Of a stretch of 64,000 nt of DNA, positions 22,013-32,558 are shown one piece after another. The position numbers and the translations under genes were made by a program. The notes beneath the pieces were generated by a model. The model made no database searches and was not told the origin of the DNA. It saw only the letters and a list, made by a program, of their open reading frames with translations. The stretch's first letter is position 1; each line of letters begins with the position of its first letter. Source of the stretch: Axinella damicornis (lineage: Eukaryota; Porifera; Demospongiae; Axinellida; Axinellidae); contig OZ007507.1 in the NCBI GenBank assembly GCA_963931865.1, positions 1,560,913 through 1,624,912 on the forward strand, written 5' to 3'.

Positions 22013-23498
22013 AGACCACAGAGCCCCCAAGGATCACAATCTACTGCTTTAGCTTCAAGTCCATTGTACTCTTCCATTGTATGAAGAACTATAGCAAAGT
22101 TTATATAACCATAATATATTTATAGGCACATGTTCTTTACACATGGTGACCGAAATGTATTTGTATTAATGTATGCTGCATATAGTGTATACCTTACATA
22201 GCTAGCTAGGTGGACTAACAATAAAATAATCTATTTCTTGATCTAGTACAAGATAATTATATTGTTGTGTAATTGTACACATTAGCTGTAAAGGTCAGAG
22301 GCGATGGATTTTGCAAGTGTAGAGAATGCATTTGAAGTAGTCTCGGCCCCAGACCCAAACCCACCGAGACTACATTTGAAGTAGCTGTTAATGTAAATCA
22401 CTGAAGAATCAGTAGCTGCATGGTAGACAGAGAGGGCTGGGAAAGATGGCAGAAACTGCTGTAGGATATAGCCTTCTTCCCAGGCCTATAGTCCCCATTT
22501 TGTTCTTGCACTGAATGCAAACCAAAGAACAGAAAACGGAAGAACAGAAAATGTCAGCAACCTTAAACGTCAGGGAACACTTTAATTTGTTGTACGTTGA
22601 GGCGCTCTGTAAACGTAGCTCTTCATTCATGCATGGCTTCAGTGAAGACCTTGTTGGTAGTGACAAGCCTTTATTAGGGTAGATGTATGGACACAAAATT
22701 TTGTCTCAGTTACGTAGCTAATACCGGGTACCATCTTTCATTCGTAAGATACCAATTTTTGTTTCCTAGGTAGCTATATGGCTAATTACATTTTGACTAC
22801 ATGTACCATGGTAGCTAGACATTTTTTGTCTAGTGTGTTCCAAAACCTAGCTATACAAAGGAAACTGCATGGAACACTACAATAAAGAGTATACACAAGG
22901 ACCAAGTTTTCAAATTATGTAGCCAAGAGCTATAGATCAAAATTTCTCCCCAGAAGTATTTTTGACCATACAACCACCTTGATCTAGGATCCAACATTTC
23001 CAGTGATAGTGACAGTAGCAATTGAGGTTGGAAGTAGGGGACCACATGACAGTGCACGTAGTCGTTGCATTTACGTTGTTGACTTGCTTGTAACTAGTGA
23101 CTCTTGGGTTCAGAGGTGTCTAACGTAAGCTATGATGCTGCTCTCCCTCATGCAACCTCCTCACCATATTCTTGGTCCTTGCACCTCCAGAATTCCACGA
23201 AATGGTCATCCTCTACTATGCTTACAGCTTTTTGGTAAGTGAAAGATTGCAAGTAGAATCTAATATAAACTGCAACCTTCTAAATACATTTCCGAATATA
23301 CAGTACAGTGTATGCGGAGTTTTAATATAACATTCATCATGAGAGCAAGAGTTTGCTAATAGCTAAAGCACAGAAGAAACAAGAATTGAATTACAAGTGT
23401 GCAAACGTTAATAATTAAAATCACCAGTACAAGTCAGCTATATAAATCAACTTATGGTCAGTATAATCATATTATGCATAATTGTAGTCTCAGAAATC
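22013..23498. other. intergenic
   Basis: No exon seen. Contains a 35-bp mini-element at 22338-22372. The rest is AT-rich without recognisable features. Confidence 0.6.
22338..22372. mobile_element. 35-bp mini-element, exact 9-bp duplication
   Basis: TAGTCTCGGCCCCAGACC...CCGAGACTA flanked exactly by CATTTGAAG (22329-22337 and 22373-22381). The inner sequence matches one half of the larger element at 61824-61935. Confidence 0.88.
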
Positions 23499-24988
23499 TC
23501 AACATGGAGGTTTGTAATCAGGCTGCCTGAAGTGTTTCTCAAGCCTCATCTCCTTGCAGAAGTCATTGCAGTGATGAGTTTTGAAGAACCTCCACATGCC
23601 CTTGGGGCCTAGATTAGTCATCCCATACCTCCAGAATTTCGTGGCGTGGATGGCAGGATCTGTCAGGATGACCCCTCTGTCAGTTCGCACTCCCTGAAGG
23701 TCGCAGATTAGGAGTTCTTTCTTTGACTTGACCCATGAGTAGTGACTGAATGTCTGCATTGCTGCTGTAAAGGAGTCTTCAGATGCTGCTACGTATCCAT
23801 TGTTGCTGTTGAATTTCTCGTACTTCCCCTCGATGTACCGCTCCATTGTGTACCACTCCGACTCTTTGTCATCAGGCAACTGAACAAGATCGATATGAAG
23901 GACCTCAAGCTTAGGAGCTTCAGTGGGTTTGTCGTGGTTGAACTCTTCTGCATATGCAGCAGTAATTTTGTGTAATTGGGAAACTTCAACAAAGCGTTTG
24001 GGGGACTCCCACTTTGGTCCTGTTCTCTTGAACAGCTTCAAGACAACCCACTCTTTGGAGAGCTCAAGGAACCCATGGAAGGCAAGACGGACACCACCTG
24101 TTGAGAAAGGGTCTGGGGCACGCTTGATAGTCATGGGATCCATTGGGAGCTCCACTTCTTCACCAACTGCTTGTGGGTCAAAGGTACCAGTGGAGGAGGA
24201 GAGGCTTGGGGTTTTCATTCCATCTAGTAGAATTAACTTACTGGAATCTGGTCGAGTGTCGTCGACTTGGAAATGACGAAGTGGTGTTGCAGCTCCTTTT
24301 AGTATATACGTTGCTGATGATACACTTGACACGACACTGGAGTATACGGCATCTTTGAGCGCGGTAGGGTCACTGGCATTGAACTCTGTTATCATTTGTT
24401 TTTGGTTACTGAAGCACCTAAGGCTTTCATTCAGAATGCTAATCATTTTGGCAGTGCGCCTCTTTCTGATGTGCCCGAAATAGTAATGGATGCCTTGCTT
24501 AGCCACCTTCTCCATCATGTCATTGTGGGAGATTTTTGCTGGATCGCCATCTTTGTAGTCATCATTAATGCACTCATCATGGTATTCCCTCCCATGACAT
24601 GGAGCGTCTGCAATGTGAATCAGCACCTATGTACGCGTGGATGATTTGGTAGGTGAAAGTACTGGGGGTTAGTCCTTCAAACTAGCCATACATGGACTGG
24701 TACCCAGTTCCCAAATCTTACTTAACCAACATGTCTGTGCAACTCTACCAGCTATTTCAGCACGTACATACCTTTGTTCCACCGGCACGCCATGTGAGCT
24801 TTGTGAGGGCTGCCTTGAGTCCTCCCATGACATCCTCGGCTGTGTCTCCACCAACACCACCTGGCGTCTGAATCTTGTCCACAAACTCGTAGAACTCTGT
24901 TGGGTCCCTGCATGTTGGGTGACAGTATGGTTGCCCTCGATTGTGCTATTGTTCTTCCTTTATACCAAATGATTTGATGCTCATGTGT

Positions 24989-25019
<31 letters not shown>

Positions 25020-27800
25020 ACTCCACCAAGACCAAAGTCCTCCAGATGTCCACCTGTACGTTGTTTGCACATTGCATATGTACCTGTGGATTGGCATGTA
25101 CTGCCTGTATCAGTGATTGTAAGACTATAAAGAGTTGAATTTTGCGTCAATGCATCAATGTTTTTCCTTTTCATACTATACACACTATCATGGTTTTGCG
25201 TACTACCAGTTTCAAGCCTCAAAGACAAAATATAGTGTTTAGTTTATTGCTATGTGCAGTGTAAATACTGTAGCTACATACTCTGTGAAGTCCAGCAGCT
25301 TTGTCCTGACATCCTCTGGCTGGTCATAGTCAGTGTAGCCCACAAAGGCACAGCGGAAGTCTCCCTCAGGGTACTTGGCTGCCACCTCTTTGGTCCATGT
25401 GCTGATTGTTTCTTTGACATAATTTGTGAAGGGTGCCATTGATCCCGTGCAGTCGATTAGAAAACAGAGGTCAATCTGACAATCAAGTGTGTTCATTATG
25501 TGTGTAGGATAGTTTTGAGATCTACACACAAGCAGACAAATTACTTTACCCCGCTTGCACTATAGGACCCTGTGCATAATTAGCACACACAACTGACTCA
25601 AGCAACTGCTGCTTGTGTTGGGTATATGTTAGGTACCCTCTATGAAAGGGCCACAATGATTAAGCTTCGATTAGGCCACTTCATGTTAGCATTGGATGTA
25701 TGAGCCATCACCAGAGAATAATTATCAGTGAACAAGTCTTTTGCGCTGTTATACATAATGGTTGGAAGTCAATAAATGAAAGAACACTAGCAAACTTGCA
25801 TAAATTGATTTTAGCTATCTCTCTGTGCATAGTCTATAGAGTACAACACTTCATATATATATATACTCCAATAGATAGAGTTTTTATTATTGCAGCATAG
25901 GTACACGAATGGAACTATTCCTGCATTGAAGGGCTAGTCTCCAAGGATCTGTATTGCACTTCTAAGTGATTTTAACACAATGAAAAGCTACTACAACCCT
26001 AGGTTGGTTGCTATAGAAACCATAGTATAATCTAGGTTCTAGATTGGGCTTTGAAATGTACCACACTGTACATAACAGTGCTTGGCACAGCCAAGTAGTT
26101 CTCTAAACAGCAATTTCAAGAATTTCATTCAGGGGAATATCTTGCAGACACTTAAATTGGTGTTTGCTGTAGCTATAGGCTACCTTGGTTAGTTTCTGTA
26201 TGAAAGTATATCAAGCTCTGCATGGAGGTGCGTGCATATGCATAAACCGTACCTTTGATGCTTTTTGCAGTGCTAGCAGCATGTGTTGTACTTCCTGATC
26301 CCTTCTTTTGATATATTCTTTGAACTCCTGATCACTCATATACACTTGGCTGCCTTTCCCTGCAGGTTGATCCTCAGTTACTGTAGCGCTGGACATTTCA
26401 AGCGAGCAGAGGTCAACCTGACAATCAAGTGTGTTCATTATGTGTGTAGGATAGTCTTGAGATCTACACACAAGCAGACAAATTACTTTACCCCACTTGA
26501 ATGCACGACCTCATTATAAATTCTAACAAGAAATGCCCAGTAGAGCACTTATCCCATGTGCAGTTTTCCAGTAACACTCAATGTGCCATCAGTGCTGTAT
26601 GAACTATGTACCAATGGACATCATTATTGGCTTACCCTAACCTCGAGGTGTGGTCATGTTCCATTATTTGGACAGAGAGCGAAAGCCTTGTTCGTCATAC
26701 AACTCTCGTTTGTGAGGTACGTGCTTCGCTTTTAAAATTCGTTACATGAAAGGCTGAAAGTACAGTGTTCCTAGGCTATTCCTGCTCATTTTATGCTCAG
26801 ACATATTGGCAGACACAGCAATCACTCCACCCTTGCAGTGCTGCACGTGCACACGGGGCAATAGGACCCTGTGCATAATTAACACACACAACTGACTCAA
26901 ACAACTGCTGCTTGTGTTGGGTATGTTAGGTACCCTCTATGAAAGGGCCACAAATGATCAAGCTTCGATTAGGCCACTTCATGTTAGCATGGGATGTATG
27001 AGCCGTCACCAGAGAATAATTATCAGTGAACAAGTCTTTTGCGCTGTTAATACATAATGGTTGGAAGTCAATAAATGAAAGAACACTAGCAAACGTAGCT
27101 ACATAAATTGATTTTATCTCTCTGTGCATATAGAGTACAACACTTCATACTCCAATAGATAGAGTAATTATTGCAGCATAGGGAGTGGAACTATTCCTGC
27201 ATTGAAGGGCTAGTCTCCAAGGCCTGATCTGTAGTGCACTTCTAAGTGATTTTAACACAACGAAAAGCTACTACAACCCTAGGTTGGTTGCTATAGAAAC
27301 CATAGTATAATCAAGGGCGCATCGAGCCGCCGGCAGCTCGATGTGCCCTTGGTATAATCTAGGTTCCAGACTGAGTTTTGAAATGCATGTACCACACTAT
27401 ACATAAGTGCTTGGCACAGCCAAGTGTAGTTCTCTAAACAGCAATTTCAAGAATTTCATTCAGGGGAATAGGCTACCTTAGTTTGGGGGAAGTAGCTGAG
27501 CGAAGGAGCTCAGCTACTTGTATGCATAAACCGTACCTTTGATGCTTTTTGCAGTGCTAGCAGCATGTGTTGTACTTCCTGAACCCTTCTTTTGATATAT
27601 TCTTTGAACTCCTGATCACTCATATAAACTCGGCCACCTTTCCCTGCAGGTTGATCCTCAGTTACTGTAGCGCTGGACATGTGTTCTATTGCTTGCTTGT
27701 CTTTCGGTAGCATGCATTCGCCAGGAAACTCAGCTAGGTCATACTTGTCACTCCTCATTAATTCTGGTCTTACTTTACGTGCTAATTTCTTACTCGCCAT
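23499..27800 (-). CDS. VWA-domain alpha-protein kinase (VwkA-like)
   Basis: Five exons, 27800-27537, 26417-26253, 25475-25282, 24907-24772 and 24626-23499, join in phase to about 628 aa. The N-terminal helical segment (DQEFKEYIKRR, EVQHMLLALQKASK) is present twice because exon 2 is a duplicate of part of exon 1. A VWA domain follows, with MIDAS-like FLIDCTGSM, FVGYTDYD, GGDTAEDV and HIADAPCHG. The C-terminal alpha-kinase domain shows ERYIEGKYEKFNSNNGYV, the catalytic-loop DLQGV, TDPAIH and the zinc site HHCNDFCKE. This is the VWA plus alpha-kinase order known from VwkA/myosin-heavy-chain-kinase relatives; an atypical Ser/Thr kinase is expected. Start ATG is the first in exon 1. Key residues look intact. 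Confidence 0.9.
24993..25020. repeat. poly-C tract
   Basis: About 28 C in an intron of the alpha-kinase gene, on the genomic plus strand. Confidence 0.95.
25465..27680. repeat. tandem segmental duplication inside the alpha-kinase gene
   Basis: Unit 1 (about 25465-26398) and unit 2 (about 26407-27680) are highly similar along exon and intron sequence. Unit 2 carries an extra block of about 350 bp near 26500-26855 and a 39-bp palindrome at 27313-27351. The join near 26400 fuses the start of the VWA exon to the middle of exon 1. Confidence 0.93.
27313..27351. mobile_element. 39-bp palindromic insertion, empty site known
   Basis: AAGGGCGCATCGAGCCGCC and its inverse, flanked by GTATAATC on both sides (27305-27312 and 27352-27359). 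The paralogous intron near 26020-26040 has a single GTATAATC and no insert, so this is a direct before/after comparison. Confidence 0.9.
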
Positions 27801-28966
27801 AGCTACAAGTAGCTAGCGCAACAATAATTAAGCTCTGAAAGAAAAATCTTGATTACTGAATATCTGGAGGCCTTCTTGTATACTGTTAACTGACAACAAC
27901 AAAAATGATTTCCCTTTTAAGATGTTCCAGGAGGGTGTTCCCCAGGGAAGATCCCTGGGGTAGTCAACAAGTTACAAACGGCTGATATCTAATTGAATTT
28001 GTGGTTAACTTTAAGTGCTCAGTCCGCACGAGTCAGCATTTTCTGCGTAGTATTTGCGGTCTCTAATTAATCACTTCCGTCTGCTGTTGGTAGCCTGCAA
28101 AGTGCAAAGATTGTGCAAACTGCTGTATAGTCAGTTAATTGGTCGTTCCCAGGCTTTTTTGCAACCAACAGCAAGCAAAGTTCAAAGGGGTGTAGTTACT
28201 TATGAACACAAGTTAGTACTTAATTAATTGAAAGGGCACATAATTACATCTAGTGCATAATTATGCACGCTGAGTAATCAATCTTGGATGATGAGCTCCT
28301 TGTCAGGTCCAAGAAAACATCCTGGACAAAATTAATGGTCTTTGCAGTTCGAGGGTGCATGTGTTTTGAACTGCAAAGATTCTGTTAAGGCACTTGCAAG
28401 CTATTCCATCTATCTTGCATGTGTGGTTCCTGCTCCATGAACCAGGAACTAATTCAATTGTTTGGTCTAAACGTGTTAGCTAGATCAGTGACTTCTGTTC
28501 TGTGTGAGTACAAGATTGCCATTGTGTAAACATAGCAGCAAGCCATGATTGATAGCTCAGCACTCCATGCACACAACTTGATTTGACCAATCAAATACTG
28601 TTTGGACCAATCATGCAGTGTCCTGATTACTCCATAGCAATGGATGGTCCGTACACTTAATGACCAGAGTCAGCCGAAGCATCCCAGAGTTGAGAGCAAA
28701 GACTCGACTCATGCAGGCTTCATTCTGAAAAGTGTGTTTACCCCCATTTCACTTACCGGGAGTGTGTTTGTTCCATGTGTGTTAACTGGGGCAAGCTGCA
28801 AGCTAGCCACCTAGGCCAGGTGTCCAGCTTACAGCTCACCCACATGGTGACCTAGCTGGTGGACCTGATGATACCAATCTGTCTTGGGAAGTGGAGAAAA
28901 AAAACTAAAAGTTTGTTGCTAGACATGAACATTAATTTTCAGATGAAACTACAGCCTGTGGGTGGG
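27801..28966. other. intergenic
   Basis: Region upstream of the alpha-kinase and downstream of RFESD. No exon or clear repeat seen. Confidence 0.55.
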
Positions 28967-29513
28967 CTACTTGAGACCTGTTCTGGTGGAATGTATGGGT
29001 ACTCTCAGAGGGGGGCGGAGTAGCAACGGTTCTCTGAGGGTGTTTTCTCTGAGTTCTCTGTACTCCTCCAGGTAGTAGTGGTCCGAGTCCACGGGAGAGG
29101 ACATGTCGGACAGCTTCACGTAGACACTGTCTCCCTCTGCCTTCACATGGTGAACCCTCTGGAGAGTGGAGGATACATGGCGTTAACTCCTTACCAACCA
29201 TTAAACTTTTTAACCCTAATGAGACATGCAAGCATATGCATGTGACCGAAATAATGGGACACTTGTACCAATTGTGTGTGTGTGTGTAAAGTGTGTATTC
29301 TGGTATATATCATTGCACTAATGCAGTCCCTCAGTTGGGTAACTTCAGAGCATTTGTACAATGTACTAGACTAGAAATTGTAGGAGGCGTACTTTGCACA
29401 CCATGCATCTATCCATAATACCCCCGCAAAAAATCCTGTATGAAATCCTTCACATACACGCCCACACACATGCCACACCCATACCCACACAAACACAAAC
29501 ACACACAATGCAG

Positions 29514-29575
<62 letters not shown>

Positions 29576-32256
29576 GCTTCACTCCCTTGGAGCAGTTGTA
29601 TCTCCTCATCTTGGGTCGGGCAGGGTCGATGGCAGTGTAGAGGCTCTCCCCTGTGTCCAGGGTGATAGTGTGCTTATGCCACGGACACACGACGCACAGC
29701 CGGCCATGCGAGTCCTAAATGGGGGAAGAGCAACCAATGAAGTTGTTTATGCTCCCCTACAGTCTGCGTGTTGTTCTCATTCCCAGACCATTACCAGCCT
29801 CATTCCCAGGCTTGTGTTTTCAAAGGAGACCGAACATAGCAGCTGACTGCTAATACTAACCAGTACGTCAGGAACAATCCCCTCCAAATCCAAAGGATGT
29901 GATATAAACAATTTCAGGTGCACTGGGAACACCCAAATTCAAGAATGTACCTACTCATCTTTTATGGTAGAGCTGAGTCGGGTATGAGGTTAAGGTACCT
30001 CAATGCTGCCTGCAACGGTGGGTATATATAGGTACCTGCAACGTGTGGGGCTAGGTGTGTAAGTACCTCAAGTACCTCAATGTCTCCCAGCTCCAGTGGT
30101 CCACCCGCATCTGTAGGAGGATATTTACTGTCATTACAGCACTAATTTCCTGTGAGTCACTTCCTGTGCTACAACATGTGATGGTCAGTTGCCGATGTAC
30201 AGAGCAACTACGCAACACTGTTTGCATTTCAATTTGTGGCTAAAATTGAATGATGAAGATTCTGAACTTGTAGGTTCAGATGGGCCACTGTCTCGCTGCA
30301 TCTGTGAGTGTAGCACCAATCAGATTGCAGAACCAGCTATCACTACTGCATTACTTCCTGTGGTTTGAAGTGAAGCCAAAGTGTTTGCTGCATGTATAAG
30401 TGTATTCACGAACCTTAAAATGTATTCACGAATGCTAAGTAGATTCCCCAGCAACAAAACCACATATAGTTTTGATTCCAGACCCTCCTAGGCGTGCGAG
30501 GGTCTAGCTGCGCCAGACTATGAAACCAGTACGTCCCCCCGTCATACAGGACCCTTGGAACTCAAAATCATAATCATCATGCTAGTTAGCCTCATACCCA
30601 GGCCCCGCCTGGCTTGCAGCTATGTGTTGCCCCACTTGATTATGTCATACGTACCGATGACGGATCATGTAGGATATCCGACTCCCTCGCGCAAATGAAA
30701 GGGGGCGTAGTCAGCAGTCACGTGGTGCCACACCCACTCAATTCCCATGGTGTCACGGCCACCTAAGAGTTGTATGCACGCGCTAGACCGTTGTAAGTCA
30801 CGGATCAAACGATTACGCATATATAAGCTTACGGAAGGCAAAGGTACCTCGCGTAAAATTTCCTGGTTAGGTCTGTGCAGGTTTCAAGTATCCTAGATAC
30901 TTGAAACCTGCACAGGCCTAATAAACCCTAGCTAACTGCACATTGAAGTATTATGTTCCGTCGCTGTAAGTCTATCGTCTCTACATTTGATCTGCAACTT
31001 TTCTATTTTCCGACGTAGATATAGCGTGCAGGAAGTACATAGCTACTTTAGGTATAGGTACTGGAAACGCGCGCATTTACACACAGTCAGCCCTGGCCCT
31101 AATATACCCTAAGCCGCCTGCCGGACCAATAGCCACTTCATATACCCTAACCCATCGCCCTACTTCCTGCCGGACCAATAACCACATCGTAATGATTCTC
31201 GAGCTAGCGTGTGCCCTTAGCTTAGGTGGGCGTAACACCATGGGAATTGAGTGGGCGTGGCACCACGTGACTGCTAACCACGCCCCCTTTCGTTTGCACG
31301 AGGGAGTCGGATATCCTACATGATCCCAATAATCATAAGTAAGTAATATTTATATACCACTTTGCCGTGCATTACGGGTTTTAGTGCACGAGGGCAATCT
31401 AGTTAACGGTCGAGGGCGAGATAATGCACGAGCCGAAGGCGAGTGCATTATCCGCCCGAGACCGTTAACTAGATTGCCCTCGTGCACTAAAACCCGTAAT
31501 GCACGGCAAAGTGGTATATAAATATTACTTAGTGCTACTCACGTGACCCTCAACGAATCAGACGCCTCAGAATCGATCACATGACGGAGCATTAAATCGC
31601 TTATTGCACACTTTAGTGTGCATTATCTAGATAATGCACACTTTTCAAAGATCAAAGGCTGTCTCGGGTCGGTGAGTAGCACTAAGTAATATTTATATAC
31701 CACTTTGCCGTGCATTACGGGTTTTAGTGCACGAGGGCAATCTAGTTAACGGTCGAGGGCGAGATAATGCACGAGCCGAAGGCGAGTGCATTATCCGCCC
31801 GAGACCGTTAACTAGATTGCCCGAGTGCACTAAAGCCCGTAATGCACGGCAAAGTGGTATCTAAACTACTTAGTGCAACTCACCGACCCGAGACAGCCTT
31901 TGATCTTTGAAAAGTGTGCATTATCTAGATAATGCACACTAAAGTGTGCAATAAGCGATTTAATGCTCCGTCATGTGATCGATTCTGAGGCGTCTGATTC
32001 GTTGAGGGTCACGTGAGTAGCACTAAGCTACTATATAAGAATGATTTGTGCTGTCTTGCTCACGATAACAGAAGTGATCAAGAGCATAGAGCTGGCCTGC
32101 GACATGGAACACCACAACCACCCTCTCCCCTACAGCCACTCTCTTTCTCCCATTCTTCTTCAGCTCGCTCAGAGAGGCCACAAGATGGAACTCCTCGTCC
32201 GCACCAGCGCCACCACTGGCCTCATGACCACCAACAAGCTCATTCACAGCGGACAT
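28967..32256 (-). CDS. RFESD: Rieske (2Fe-2S) domain-containing protein RFESD
   Basis: Four exons, 32256-32064, 30110-30076, 29714-29574 and 29158-28967, join in phase to about 186 aa. The Rieske cluster ligands are complete: CYH at the exon 1/2 junction (FCYHAGGPLELGDIE) and CVVCPWHKHTITL in exon 3. Then come SLYTAIDP, CSKGVKQRVH and VYVKLS, the order and spacing of vertebrate RFESD. RFESD is a soluble protein with a 2Fe-2S Rieske fold; its physiological role is poorly known. The tail after the Rieske fold (LEEYRELRENTLREPLLL) is specific to this protein. Intron 1 (1.95 kb) holds several large palindromic elements. Intron 3 begins with a GT microsatellite that includes the splice donor. Confidence 0.93.
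29521..29573. repeat. (CA)n microsatellite at an RFESD splice donor
   Basis: About 25 CA units. On the coding strand this is GTGTGTGT directly after the last base of exon 3, so the repeat supplies the GT of the donor. Confidence 0.95.
30663..31325. mobile_element. 663-bp element with about 100-bp terminal inverted repeats
   Basis: Ends GATCATGTAGGATATCCGAC and its inverse match over about 100 bp. The interior has another palindrome near 30878-30928 (GGTTTCAAGTATCCTAGATA) and no open frame. It is a MITE-like insertion in RFESD intron 1. No convincing target duplication identified. Confidence 0.85.
31341..32026. repeat. nested giant palindromes in RFESD intron 1
   Basis: Two nearly identical 190-bp palindromes (31341-31530 and 31683-31872) both read GTAATATTTATATACCACTT inward. 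Around the second, two arms of about 150 bp (31531-31683 and 31872-32026) are inverted copies of each other. The whole can fold into one stem of about 240 bp. It ends 37 bp before exon 1's donor. Confidence 0.93.
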
Positions 32257-32558
32257 AATCTGCAGTTCAATATTTCTGGGGTTGCAGCTTACGTGTAATT
32301 AGAATAAAATAGGTGGGGCTGCATGATTTGTATGCACGTCTCTACTGCATGGTTTTTCGGGGTTTTTTTGACCAAGCATGTAAGTTGGCTGATACATGAT
32401 GAATATTTGATATGCATTTTTCCCAGGTCAAGAATCGAAAATTGCATGGGAAATTAAACAGGGTCAGTGCTCTGCTATAGGATACAACCTGACTGCAGTG
32501 TGAATGGAAGCATATACAGCTCTTACCTACAGAGCTATATAATCTATGATGGAAGGAG

